Positions 41,833-51,100 of a stretch of DNA of 64,000 bases are shown here, piece by piece (position 1 is the stretch's first letter; each line of letters opens with the position of its first letter). The DNA is from Variovorax sp. PAMC26660 (GTDB lineage Bacteria; Pseudomonadota; Gammaproteobacteria; Burkholderiales; Burkholderiaceae_C), in the NCBI RefSeq assembly GCF_014302995.1, contig NZ_CP060295.1, positions 248,001-312,000 on the forward strand, in the 5' to 3' direction. A program made the translations under genes and the position numbers. A model generated the notes under the pieces. That model was not told the DNA's origin. It did not search any database and saw nothing but the letters and a program-made list of their open reading frames with translations.

Positions 41833-41871
41833 CTTACCCGACCCGCCAAAGCCCCCAGAAGGAACACAGGC

Positions 41872-42423
41872 ATGACGACGAACCCACTCAATCTGCTCGA
41901 CGCATGGATCGCCGAAGAGCGACAGATCACCGACCGCCTCGACGGCGGCCCGGGCCCCGGACTGGCCCGACCCGAGCAGCTCGCCGGCAAGACCGGCCTC
42001 GAAATCATGCAGGCCATGCTGAACGGCGACATCCCCTATGCCGCGATTGCCAAGACGCTCGACTTCACCATCCTGTCAGTCAGCAAGGGTCATGCCGTGT
42101 TCCAGGGCACGCCGCTGCCGCAACACCTGAACCCGCTGGGCACCATCCACGGTGGCTGGGTCGCCACCCTGCTCGACTCGGCTCTGGGCTGCTCGATCCA
42201 CACGATGATGCCGCCCGGCCGCGCCTACACGACCGCCGAACTCGGCGTGAACTACGTGAAGGGCCTCACGCCCAAGGTGCAGCGCGTGCGTGCCGAAGGC
42301 AAGGTGATCCATTGCGGCAAGCAACTCGCCACCGCCGAGGCGCGCCTGTTCGGCCCCGATGGCACGCTGTACGCGCACGCGACGACGACCTGCCTGGTGT
42401 TCGAGATTCCGCCGGCACGCTGA
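41872..42423 (+). CDS. PaaI-family thioesterase
   Basis: A 183-residue hot-dog-fold acyl-CoA thioesterase. Core block GTIHGGWVATLLDSALGCSIHTMMPPGRAYTTAELGVNYVKGL, with the catalytic Asp and helix typical of the PaaI/YdiI group. Hydrolyses aromatic or short-chain acyl-CoA; substrate unknown. The start (41872) has AGAAGGAA upstream. It is divergent from the marR gene and may be controlled by the same operator. Confidence 0.9.
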   Translation: MTTNPLNLLDAWIAEERQITDRLDGGPGPGLARPEQLAGKTGLEIMQAMLNGDIPYAAIAKTLDFTILSVSKGHAVFQGTPLPQHLNPLGTIHGGWVATLLDSALGCSIHTMMPPGRAYTTAELGVNYVKGLTPKVQRVRAEGKVIHCGKQLATAEARLFGPDGTLYAHATTTCLVFEIPPAR

Positions 42424-42477
42424 GGCAAGTAGGCCTTCGACCCGTAAGTCCAAAGGCAGCGCCCTACCTCCTCCCAG

Positions 42478-42492
42478 TGATAATTATTCTCA
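42478..42492 (+). promoter_or_regulatory. Fur box upstream of the iron transporter
   Basis: TGATAAT-T-ATTCTCA, a 7-1-7 inverted repeat with one mismatch to the consensus TGATAAT-N-ATTATCA. It lies 68 bp before the binding protein start, so the operon should be repressed by Fe-Fur. Confidence 0.8.
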
Positions 42493-42560
42493 TCGGCGCC
42501 GCAGACCCGCTTTGCCGCCGATGCATTCCAGAACACGTCACTGCTCCCGGAGGATCCTTC

Positions 42561-43628
42561 ATGACCGAACGCTCCCGCGTCCAAGGCCGCCGCGCTGCGC
42601 GCGCACTTCTCGGCGTCAGCGCCACCTGGCTGGCCGTCACCGCCCTGCCCGCACAGGCCGCCGCTGCCGACGAACTCACGCTCTACACGACGCGCGAGCC
42701 CGCGCTGATCCAGCCGCTGATCTCGGCCTTCAGCGCGCAGAGCAAGATCAAGGTCAACACCGTGTTCGTGAAAGACGGCCTGCTGGAGCGCGTCAAGGCC
42801 GAAGGCGCACGCTCGCCGGCCGACGTGCTGATGACGGTGGACATCGGCAACCTGATGGACCTGGTCGACGGCGGCGTGACACAGCCGGTGAAGTCGGCTG
42901 CGCTCGAATCGGCCATTCCGGCCAACCTGCGCGGTGCCGACGGCCAGTGGTTCTCGCTGTCGCTGCGCGCCCGTGTGCTGTATGCAGACAAGAGCCAGCC
43001 GCTGACCAGCTTCCGCTACGAAGACCTGGCCAACCCGAAGTACAAGGGCAAGGTCTGCATCCGCGCGGGCCAGCATCCCTACAACACCGCGCTCGTGGCC
43101 GCGCTGATCGCGCATGACGGCGAGGCCAAGGCCGAGCAGTGGCTGCGCGGCGTGAAGGCCAACCTGGCACGCAAGGCGACCGGCGGCGACCGCGACGTGG
43201 CGCGCGACATCCTCGGCGGCATCTGCGACGTGGGCCTGGCCAACTCGTACTACGTGGGCCAGATGAAGAGCGCCAAGGAAGGCACCGACGCGCGCAAATG
43301 GGGCGACGCCATCAAGGTCATTCGCCCGACGTTCTCCAATGCAAAGAGCGGCGGCACGCACGTCAACATCAGTGGTGCGTCCGTGGCGAAGAATGCACCG
43401 CAACGCGCCAACGCTGTCAAGCTGCTCGAATTCCTGGTGTCGGAGCCGGCCCAATCGCTCTATGCGCAGGCCAACTACGAATACCCGGTGCGCAAGGGCG
43501 TCGCGCTCGACCCGATCATCAGCCAGACCATCGGCGAGCTGAAGGTCGACCCGCTGCCGCTGACCGAGATTGCCAAGTACCGCAAGCAGGCCAGCGCGCT
43601 GGTCGACAAGGTCGGCTTCGACCAGTGA
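42561..43628 (+). CDS. Ferric iron ABC transporter substrate-binding protein
   Basis: A 355-residue periplasmic protein of the FbpA/FutA family. Signal ends at about ALPAQAAAA, followed by DELTLYTTREPALIQPLISAFSAQS. The iron-binding Tyr pair is in LANSYYVGQM. Preceded by a Fur box and GGAGGA before the ATG. Delivers Fe3+ to the permease encoded 37 bp downstream. Confidence 0.94.
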   Translation: MTERSRVQGRRAARALLGVSATWLAVTALPAQAAAADELTLYTTREPALIQPLISAFSAQSKIKVNTVFVKDGLLERVKAEGARSPADVLMTVDIGNLMDLVDGGVTQPVKSAALESAIPANLRGADGQWFSLSLRARVLYADKSQPLTSFRYEDLANPKYKGKVCIRAGQHPYNTALVAALIAHDGEAKAEQWLRGVKANLARKATGGDRDVARDILGGICDVGLANSYYVGQMKSAKEGTDARKWGDAIKVIRPTFSNAKSGGTHVNISGASVAKNAPQRANAVKLLEFLVSEPAQSLYAQANYEYPVRKGVALDPIISQTIGELKVDPLPLTEIAKYRKQASALVDKVGFDQ

Positions 43629-43665
43629 CGGACCTGGCCGGGCACGCCTTGAAAGTGCCTGAAGA

Positions 43666-45348
43666 ATGTTGTTGATAGCGCGGCGCCAGCCGCCGGGCCT
43701 GCAGGCTGCGGGTCCGGTCTGGCGCTGGACTTCGTTCGCCATCGCCATCGGCGTGCTTGCGCCAGTGCTCACGCTGGCGTGGCTCGCCTTCGGTTCCGGC
43801 GTGGGACATTGGGGCCCGCTGTTCGCGCACGTGCTGCCGCAGGCGACGCTCAACACCGCCGTGCTGCTCGCGGGCGTCGGCACGCTGGTGCTGGTGATCG
43901 GCACCGGTTGCGCGTGGCTGGTCACGGCCCATGACTTTCCCGGACGCAACGTGCTGCACTGGGCGCTGCTGCTGCCGCTGGCGATGCCGACCTACATCGT
44001 CGCCTTCGCGTACCTCGACCTGCTGCACCCCATCGGCCCCGTGCAGGGCGCGATCCGCTGGATGCTGGGCTTCGACAGCCCGCGCCAGTTCCGCCTGCCC
44101 GATCTGCGCTCGATGCCGGGTGCGATCTTCGTGCTGGGCTTCGTGCTCTACCCCTACGTCTACATGACGGCGCGCGCGATGTTCATGACACAGCCGGCGC
44201 ACCTGATGGAAGCGGCGCGCACGCTGGGCGAGAGCCGGCGCGGCGCCTTCTTTCGCGTGGCGCTGCCGCTCGCGCGGCCGGCGCTGGCCGTGGGCCTGAG
44301 CCTGGCGCTGCTCGAAACGCTCAACGACATCGGTGCCTCCGAATTCCTGGGCGTGAACACGCTGACGGTGGCGGTCTACACCACCTGGATCACGCGCTCC
44401 GATCTGGCCGGCGCGGCGCAGATCGCCTGCGCCATGTTGTTCATGGTCGTAGCGTTGGTCTGGCTTGAACGCAATGGCCGCCGGCACCAGCGCTTCGGCT
44501 CGGCGCAACGCATGCGTGCCGTGCAGCCGAAACGACTGCATGGCGGCGCGGCATGGGCGGCGACCGCCACGGCCGCACTGCCGGTGCTGATCGGCTTCGT
44601 GGCCCCCGCGCTGTACCTCGTCTGGGAAAGTGCCAAACGGCTGCATCAGGGCGGAGGCATTTCGCAGGGGCTGATCGCAAGCCTCGGCAACACCTTGGCA
44701 CTGGCAGCAGGCGTCACGGTGGTGGCGGTGGCTGCGGGCCTGGTGGTCGCATGGGTTTCGCGCAGCCAGGGCTCCGGCCGCAATCGCGCGCGCTGGCAGG
44801 CCCGTGTTGCCACACTGGGCTATGCGGTGCCGGGCACGGTGCTCGCCATCGGCCTGCTCACGCCGGCGCTGGCCTTCGATGCCGCACTGGCCTCCGCGCT
44901 CGGCCTGCAGGGCCTGCCGCTCATGGGGGCCGGCGTGGTGCTGGTGGTGGCCTGTGCGATCCGCTTCCTGGCGATGCCGGTCGGCGGCATCGAAGCCGGT
45001 CTTGCACGCATTCCACCGGCCATCGAACAAGCCTCGCGGCTGCTCGGCGAAACCACCGGCGGCACGCTGCGCCGCGTGCACCTGCCGCTGCTGCGGCCCG
45101 CGATGGCGGCCAGTGCGCTGCTGGTGTTCGTCGACGCCATGAAGGAACTGCCGGCCACGCTGCTGCTGCGCCCCGCCAATTTCGACACCCTCGCCACCTG
45201 GCTCTACGCCGAGGCCGCGCGCGGCACCTACGAAGAAGGCGCGATTGCCGCGCTGGCCATCGTGCTGGCCGGCCTGCTGCCGGTGGTGCTGCTGGCGCGC
45301 AACCAGCTGGGTGCATCCTCGGTGACGTCCGATACGACAAAGACATGA
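43666..45348 (+). CDS. Ferric iron ABC transporter permease
   Basis: A 560-residue inner-membrane protein with two fused permease halves (about 12 helices), the usual FbpB architecture. Both EAA loops are visible: HLMEAARTLGESRRGAFFRVALPLARPAL and PAIEQASRLLGETTGGTLRRVHLPLLRPAM. The start (ATGTTGTTGATAGC) is 37 bp after the binding protein. The stop overlaps the ATPase gene (ATGA). Confidence 0.94.
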   Translation: MLLIARRQPPGLQAAGPVWRWTSFAIAIGVLAPVLTLAWLAFGSGVGHWGPLFAHVLPQATLNTAVLLAGVGTLVLVIGTGCAWLVTAHDFPGRNVLHWALLLPLAMPTYIVAFAYLDLLHPIGPVQGAIRWMLGFDSPRQFRLPDLRSMPGAIFVLGFVLYPYVYMTARAMFMTQPAHLMEAARTLGESRRGAFFRVALPLARPALAVGLSLALLETLNDIGASEFLGVNTLTVAVYTTWITRSDLAGAAQIACAMLFMVVALVWLERNGRRHQRFGSAQRMRAVQPKRLHGGAAWAATATAALPVLIGFVAPALYLVWESAKRLHQGGGISQGLIASLGNTLALAAGVTVVAVAAGLVVAWVSRSQGSGRNRARWQARVATLGYAVPGTVLAIGLLTPALAFDAALASALGLQGLPLMGAGVVLVVACAIRFLAMPVGGIEAGLARIPPAIEQASRLLGETTGGTLRRVHLPLLRPAMAASALLVFVDAMKELPATLLLRPANFDTLATWLYAEAARGTYEEGAIAALAIVLAGLLPVVLLARNQLGASSVTSDTTKT

Positions 45349-46028
45349 GTTCCCCCCTGCATCTCGATTCGGTCCAGCTCGCGTACGAAACGCCGCGTGG
45401 CCTGCACACCGTCGTCGATGGCTTCTCGCTCTCGATGGCCGCGGGCGACATCGCCTGCCTGTTCGGCCCCTCGGGCTGCGGCAAGACCACGGTGCTGCGC
45501 GCCATCGCGGGTTTCGAGCCGGTGCGCGCCGGCACGGTCCGCCTGGGCGATGTGCTGTTGTCTTCGGCGCAACAGCACCTGCCGCCCGAGCAGCGCCGCG
45601 TGGGGATGATGTTCCAGGAATACGCCCTGTTCCCGCACCTGTCGGCCGCGAAAAACGTGGCCTTCGGACTGCGCCGCCTGGATCGCGCGGCGCAGCAGGC
45701 CCGCGTCGCCGAGATGCTGGCGCTGGTCGGTCTGGCCGAGGCGGGCGAACGCTATCCGCACGAGCTTTCAGGCGGCCAGCAGCAGCGCATTGCACTGGCC
45801 CGCGCGCTCGCACCCTCGCCGGCCTTGCTGCTGCTCGACGAACCCTTCTCCAACCTCGACGGAGGCACCCGCGAGCGCCTGACCGCAGAGGTGCGCGGCA
45901 TCCTCAAGCAGGCCGGCCAGACGGCGATCCTGGTCACGCACAACGAGGCCGAGGCTCGTGCCATGGCCGACCGCATCGGCGTGATGCATGGCGGCCGCAT
46001 CACGCACTGGCTGAACACGGCGCCATAG
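45345..46028 (+). CDS. Ferric iron ABC transporter ATP-binding protein, short form
   Basis: A 227-residue ATPase with Walker A GPSGCGKTT, Q-loop MFQEYALFPHLS, signature LSGGQQQR and Walker B LLLDEPFSNLDGG, and switch VTHNEAEARAMADRI. FbpC proteins usually have about 350 residues with a C-terminal regulatory OB domain; that domain is absent here, as the chain ends soon after GVMHGGRITHWLNTAP. The ATPase core is complete, so it should be active without that regulatory domain. Confidence 0.93.
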   Translation: MSSPLHLDSVQLAYETPRGLHTVVDGFSLSMAAGDIACLFGPSGCGKTTVLRAIAGFEPVRAGTVRLGDVLLSSAQQHLPPEQRRVGMMFQEYALFPHLSAAKNVAFGLRRLDRAAQQARVAEMLALVGLAEAGERYPHELSGGQQQRIALARALAPSPALLLLDEPFSNLDGGTRERLTAEVRGILKQAGQTAILVTHNEAEARAMADRIGVMHGGRITHWLNTAP

Positions 46029-46129
46029 CACAGGGGCGTTTTTCCCCGAATGGGCTTTCCGGGAAAAGGTTGTCCGAGATCGCAAGAATCGCGGCGATCC
46101 GCAACACCCTCTTCGAGAACGGAAGCCCC

Positions 46130-46810
46130 ATGTCGCAGCCCCTTACCCTCGTCAGCCATCTGCTGTGCCCCTACGTCCAGCGCGCCGCGATTGCGCTGAA
46201 TGAAAAAGGCGTGCCCTTCGAGCGCGTCGTGATCGATCTCGCGAACAAGCCCCAGTGGTTTCTCGACATCTCGCCGCTGGGCAAGGTGCCGCTGCTGAAG
46301 GTCCGGCGCCCCGACGGCAGCGAGGCCGTGCTGTTCGAGAGCAATGTGATCTGCGAGTACCTCGAAGAGACGCAGCCCGGCGCCCGCCTGCATCCCGAAG
46401 ACTCGCTCACCCGCGCCGAGCATCGTGCATGGATGGAGTTCGGCTCGGCCATCCTAGGCGACCTCTGGGGCTACGAGACCACGCAGGACGCGGCTGTGTT
46501 CGAGCAGAAGCGGCTCGCGCTCGTCGCCAAGTTCGAGCGCGTCGAAGCGGCGCTGGGCACAGGCCCCTACTTCGCGGGCACGGGCTTCAGCCTGGTCGAT
46601 GCGGTCTTTGCGCCAGTGTTCCGCTACTTCGAGGTGTTCGACGCCCTGCACGACTCGCACATCTTCGACGCACTGCCCAAGGTGAGCGCCTGGCGCCAGG
46701 CCTTGGCCGCTCGCCCGAGCGTGCGCAGCGCGGTGGTGCCCGAGTACCCGCAGCACCTGATGGCCTTCCTGCAACGCCATCAGGCCCACCTGTTGACGCT
46801 GGCGGCTTGA
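46130..46810 (+). CDS. Glutathione S-transferase
   Basis: A 226-residue cytoplasmic enzyme with an N-terminal thioredoxin-like domain (LVSHLLCPYVQRAAIALNEKGVPFERVVIDL) and an all-helical C-terminal domain. C13 is the likely catalytic residue, as in Omega/Beta-like GSTs, which catalyse thiol exchange and dehydroascorbate-type reactions. SNVICEYLEE binds glutathione. Start ATG at 46130; MSQPLTLVSHLLCP is a normal N-terminus. Not clearly in an operon. Confidence 0.92.
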   Translation: MSQPLTLVSHLLCPYVQRAAIALNEKGVPFERVVIDLANKPQWFLDISPLGKVPLLKVRRPDGSEAVLFESNVICEYLEETQPGARLHPEDSLTRAEHRAWMEFGSAILGDLWGYETTQDAAVFEQKRLALVAKFERVEAALGTGPYFAGTGFSLVDAVFAPVFRYFEVFDALHDSHIFDALPKVSAWRQALAARPSVRSAVVPEYPQHLMAFLQRHQAHLLTLAA

Positions 46811-46872
46811 TCGCCACGCCTGGAAGCCGACAATAGCGGCCTCCTAACCCCACAACTACACGGCACCACGAG

Positions 46873-47322
46873 ATGCGACTTCTTCACACCATGCTGCGCG
46901 TTGGCAACCTCCAGCGCTCCATCGACTTCTACACCAAGGTGCTCGGCATGAACCTGCTGCGTACGTCGGAAAACCCCGAGTACAAGTACAGCCTTGCCTT
47001 CATCGGCTACGGCAAGGGCAACCCCGACCAGGCAGAGATCGAGCTGACCTACAACTGGGGCACCGAAAGCTATGAGCTGGGCTCCGCCTATGGCCACATC
47101 GCGCTCGGCGTGCCCGACGCTTACGCAGCCTGCGAAAAGATCAAGGCCGCGGGCGGCAACGTCACGCGCGAAGCCGGCCCGGTCAAGGGCGGCACGACCG
47201 TCATCGCCTTCGTGACGGACCCCGATGGGTACAAGATCGAATTAATACAAGACAAATCAAAGACTTACGATGATGCCCACCAATCGACCGCCAATACGGG
47301 CGACGCATTGCGCAACGGCTGA
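46873..47322 (+). CDS. gloA: Lactoylglutathione lyase (glyoxalase I)
   Basis: A 149-residue enzyme converting the hemithioacetal of methylglyoxal and glutathione to S-lactoylglutathione. Metal ligands H5, E57, H75 and E123 are in the expected positions ([36 protein letters not shown]). The compact form suggests the Ni/Co-dependent bacterial type. A C-terminal tail of about 24 residues follows the last ligand, slightly longer than usual. Confidence 0.95.
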   Translation: MRLLHTMLRVGNLQRSIDFYTKVLGMNLLRTSENPEYKYSLAFIGYGKGNPDQAEIELTYNWGTESYELGSAYGHIALGVPDAYAACEKIKAAGGNVTREAGPVKGGTTVIAFVTDPDGYKIELIQDKSKTYDDAHQSTANTGDALRNG

Positions 47323-47347
47323 CCCGCTCGACCCGCCCGGTGCGGTC

Positions 47348-47376
47348 AAAAAAACCCGCTTCGTGCGGGCTTTTTT
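47348..47376. terminator. Intrinsic terminator after gloA
   Basis: CCCGC-TTCGT-GCGGG stem (47355-47369) with an A run before it and T6 after it (47371-47376). It can stop transcription in both directions. Confidence 0.9.
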
Positions 47377-47429
47377 CGTTTGGGCGACCCTCAATCGGCA
47401 ACCAACTAGTTGAGCGCCATCCCTTCCTG

Positions 47430-47482
47430 ACGGGGCTACTCGGGCCATCGATCTTTCGGAAGATTTTCGGACGGTGATGAAC
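47430..47482 (-). repeat. 53-bp direct repeat, copy B (degenerate gene leader)
   Basis: 45 of 53 positions match the segment 47751-47803 just upstream of the 72-aa gene. On the minus strand this copy leads into AGGAAGGGATG followed by a stop after four codons, so it looks like the leftover 5' region of a duplicated gene whose coding part was lost. Confidence 0.75.
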
Positions 47483-47518
47483 GGAGGCCAAGTGTGGAAA
47501 CCGGGCCTTCTCAACGAA

Positions 47519-47737
47519 TCAGTCGTCGTATCCCTCAGGCTTCGCTTCAGGGCACTTTTCGTAGAGTGGATTGAGCACGTCAAGCACAAGCGCGCCCATC
47601 ACGGGTGCAACCGTCGACTTGTACCAATTGAATTCCTCGTCGGTGCACGAGTCCCTCACGAGTTGAAGGGTCGCACCAAAGCGATTGAGCATCTCATCGA
47701 CCTCTTGGCCAATCTGTTGAGCAAGTTCTTTTTTCAT
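47519..47737 (-). CDS. Hypothetical protein, candidate immunity protein
   Basis: A 72-residue acidic soluble protein (begins MKKELAQQIGQEVDEMLNRF, ends with an acidic YEKCPEAKPEGYDD). I do not recognise the family. AAGGAC precedes the ATG on the minus strand; an upstream in-frame start would add unrelated leader residues. It is the second small gene downstream of the Rhs gene, where immunity genes usually lie. Function inferred from position only. Confidence 0.5.
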   Translation of the reverse strand: MKKELAQQIGQEVDEMLNRFGATLQLVRDSCTDEEFNWYKSTVAPVMGALVLDVLNPLYEKCPEAKPEGYDD

Positions 47738-47750
47738 AGAGTCCTTCTTC

Positions 47751-47803
47751 ACGGGACTGCTCGGATCATCGATTGTTCGGAAGCTGTTCGGACGGTGATG
47801 AAC
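47751..47803 (-). repeat. 53-bp direct repeat, copy A (leader of the 72-aa gene)
   Basis: Located immediately upstream of the 72-aa gene; 45 of 53 positions match the segment 47430-47482. It probably carries the leader or promoter, and marks an earlier tandem gene duplication. Confidence 0.75.
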
Positions 47804-47820
47804 AAAACACTCGTGAGCCG

Positions 47821-48147
47821 TCAACGATGACGCTGATCTTCCAACCGCTCTGCTAGCTCAGCAACAAGGCCTATCCAATCAACCATAGTTCCCAGTCCCT
47901 CCTTGTCCACATAGAGCACGCCTTCGCGGCTTTGTGCCGCTTCTATGCTCTCGATTGGACTCCGAAGGTATGTTTCCGCTTGCTGAAAGCACCATCTTTC
48001 CGATGGCGCCCTATCTTGCGTTCTCACCCCGAGAAATACGTAGGCTTCAATGAATGGCAGCCGCATCTCCCTATCGTGGTAGCCAAGCAGGAACACTGGC
48101 TGTCCTGGCGTTAACGAATCAGAGCGAGATTCAAGCGAATTAGACAT
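47821..48147 (-). CDS. Hypothetical protein, candidate Rhs immunity protein
   Basis: A 108-residue soluble protein with no membrane segment (PVFLLGYHDREMRLPFIEAYVFLGVRT; WCFQQAETYLRS; VDWIGLVAELAERLEDQ). Family not recognised. GAGGTG lies shortly before the ATG. Only 16 bp separate it from the Rhs stop, so it is co-transcribed with the Rhs gene; this is the usual place of the cognate immunity gene. Function unproven. Confidence 0.6.
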   Translation of the reverse strand: MSNSLESRSDSLTPGQPVFLLGYHDREMRLPFIEAYVFLGVRTQDRAPSERWCFQQAETYLRSPIESIEAAQSREGVLYVDKEGLGTMVDWIGLVAELAERLEDQRHR

Positions 48148-48163
48148 AGTTTTCACCTCTATA

Positions 48164-51100
48164 TCAGGATGTAGCGCATACCAAAACGAAAGTAAAAATC
48201 AGCAAACCGGTTGCCGTATCAGTGATGGTTTTCAAGACACGCTGGCAATTTCCGCTGCAAAAATTTTGCTGCTGCGCTTCTGAATCTTTGCAACTACAGC
48301 TGAGGCCACCGCCTGAAGGCGTGCCCGTCCAGTCCTTCCCTTTCATCCAGCGCACGGCACAGCTTTCGTACTCCTTACCCTGGCTGGTGCACGACGCCTT
48401 GCATTGTGATACTTGGTCGCCATTGCAGGGACGCCACCATTGGTCAGGTTTACCAGCTCCAGCCAATCCCAGCGGATCTACGTCGCCAAGCGGATTTCCA
48501 TCTACATAGCCGAATCGGTTCCATCCACCGCCAAGTCCGATGGGGTCCGGCTGGCTATACCTCCCCGTCCTCGCGTCATAGCTGCGGAAGTAGTTGTAAA
48601 ACAACCCTGACTCCTCATCCGCATACTGCCCCGGATACCTCAGGTTGAGCTTCACATCAGAGACGCTTGTTGTGCCTGGGTTCGGTGTGATGTCGAGGTT
48701 GGCGAAACGGTTCTTTGCCGTCGTGGGCTTGTCCTCCCCGAACGCGCTGTAGCTCCATTGCCAGGCTGCTTGCCCGTTCACATCGGTCAGCTTGCGCGGC
48801 GTGTTCAGGTGGTCGCTGTGCACTGCGTAGGTGTTGCCATTGATCACCGCCGCAATCGGCATAGGCCCATTGGCCGTGGGCAGGTAGATGTACTGCGCTT
48901 GCCCCCCGCTGTACGTACCGCCGCTGCCTACTTCCGAAATCAACGTGCCCTGCTCATCGTAGACGTACGCATAGCCCAACTGCTCGGCTTGGTTTGCCGT
49001 GGGATTCCATAGCTCGGTGAAGAAAGCGATCAGACTCTGCATGCCCCCCGGATCGGCCGCATTGCCCTGGCTCGGCGGATACAGCGGCTCGGTCTTAAAC
49101 GCCCGCTGCCCCAATGCGTTGTGCGCGTAGCGCGTGGTAGGGCTGGTATCGGTAGCGCCGGTGGTCGATGCACCGAGGCGCCCTTCAGCGTCATAGGTGT
49201 AGCTGCGCAGGCCATCGCTCACCATGTCGCCATTGGCGTTGTAGCCATAGGTGACGCTGGTGTTGCTCGCGCCGTTGATGCTCTGGGTGAAGCCTGTCAG
49301 TTGGTTGCTCGCAGCGCCCACCGTGTAGGTACGGCTGGTGGTCTGACCGTTGATGATGCGAGTACTGCTTGTTCGATTTCCGTTGGCATCGTAGGAGTAC
49401 CGCGAATCAACGGCGGCAGTTCCGCTCAAGTAGAAACGCGACACCCGATTGAGGCTGTCGTAATCTATGACCCAAACCGAGTTTCCATTCGTCAGCGTGC
49501 TATTCGCAGGATTGGTATCTCCTGGTTTGTAGAGATTTTGGGTGATCTTTGTGAGACGCCCCGACGAGTCATACAAATAGCTACCAAACTCGGTGTTGAT
49601 CAGCCGGCCTGCTGTGTCGTAGGCGCGGCTGGTGGCCAGTTGAGGACTACCGGCGGTGAAAGCCCAGGTCCATGCCGTGGGCTGGCCCAGCGGGTTCCAG
49701 GCGATGCCGGTGACCAGCGGGTTGCCGTTCCAGTTCAGGCCCACAAGGCGGCCGGTGGCGTCGTACAGGTAGGAGAGCGTGACGCCGTTGGGGTAGCCGA
49801 TGCTCGCCAGCGTGCCGTTGGCGTTGTAGCCGTAGCTGACCTGCTGCACGCTACCGTTGATCAGGGTCTGCTTCTTGAGGGTGACGCGCCCGAAGGCATC
49901 ACGGGTGTACTCGGTGGTGCCGCTGCGGTCCACAATCTCGGACAAATAGCCCTTGCTGTTGGCCGTGAGGTCATAGCGCAGGGTGGTGGTCTTGCCGTCC
50001 GCGAAGACCAGGCTTGTGGGGCGGCCCAGCGCATCGCGGTTGATGGTCGTTGCCTGGCCCAGGGCGTCGGTGGTTTGGCTGGGCCTGCCCAGGTTGTCGT
50101 ACTGGGTGCTGGCCCCACCCGTATCAGCACTGCTCTCGCTGGTGGCGTTGCCTTGCGCATCCCGGCCGTAGGCGGTAACGACGCCCTTGAAGTCTTTGGC
50201 CTCGGTGATGGCATCAAGGGCGTTGTACTTCAACGTCGCGGTGGTACTGGCCCTGCTAATGGACGTCGCACGGCCCAACCCGTCCAATATGGAAGTTGTT
50301 GCAATCCCTCCGAACGTCTCTGACCTTACTTCGCCATTTGCGTTGTATTCAATGCTTCGAGCCGTATTCTCACCCAAGGTTTCGCCGCTCACCAAATTGA
50401 CGCTGTTTACAGACCTTGCCAACTGCCAAGCAACTACACCAGCGGCATCCTTAATTTGCGCCTTCTTCTGGTTGCCCATGCCATCCAAGGTATAGATGCC
50501 AGACTCCCCGCGATTGTTGCTCCAACCGATCAATCGATGTGCATCGTCATATGTATAGGCGATGCTCAAGCCGCTGGACAAGGATGCCGACTCCAGAAGC
50601 CCGGTAGGTTTGTATGTAAAGGTTGTGGTCTGAGAAGCATTGAGACCTGTCCCAACAGTTTGGGTCAACACGCGATCACGCAGGTCATAGGTCAGCGTCG
50701 TTACCAAACCATTCGGAGCGGTGACGCTTTTTACCCGGTTTGACGTGTCATAGGTATAGCTTGTGACATGTCCCAATGAATTGGTTGCTGTGGTGATATT
50801 TCCTTGAATGTCATACTGATACTGGGTAGATGCGTTGGAGGGATTAACAGCCGCCTCAACGAGCCCTTGGCCGTTGTACGTATATTGCCAAGTTTGGGCC
50901 TTGTTCGTTGCCGTATCAGTAATGGTCTTAACTAGAACATTTCCGGAAATGTCATAGGTGTAGGCGGTGGTTCGTCCCGATTCAGTTACCAGTGCTGGCA
51001 TGCTGAAGGCGGGGTGCCACTGCACGGTGGTTGTTTGCGATTCTGGAAGACCGCTTGCTCTTGTTGCGGATGTTCTCAAGCGGCGTACAGGATCCCAGGA

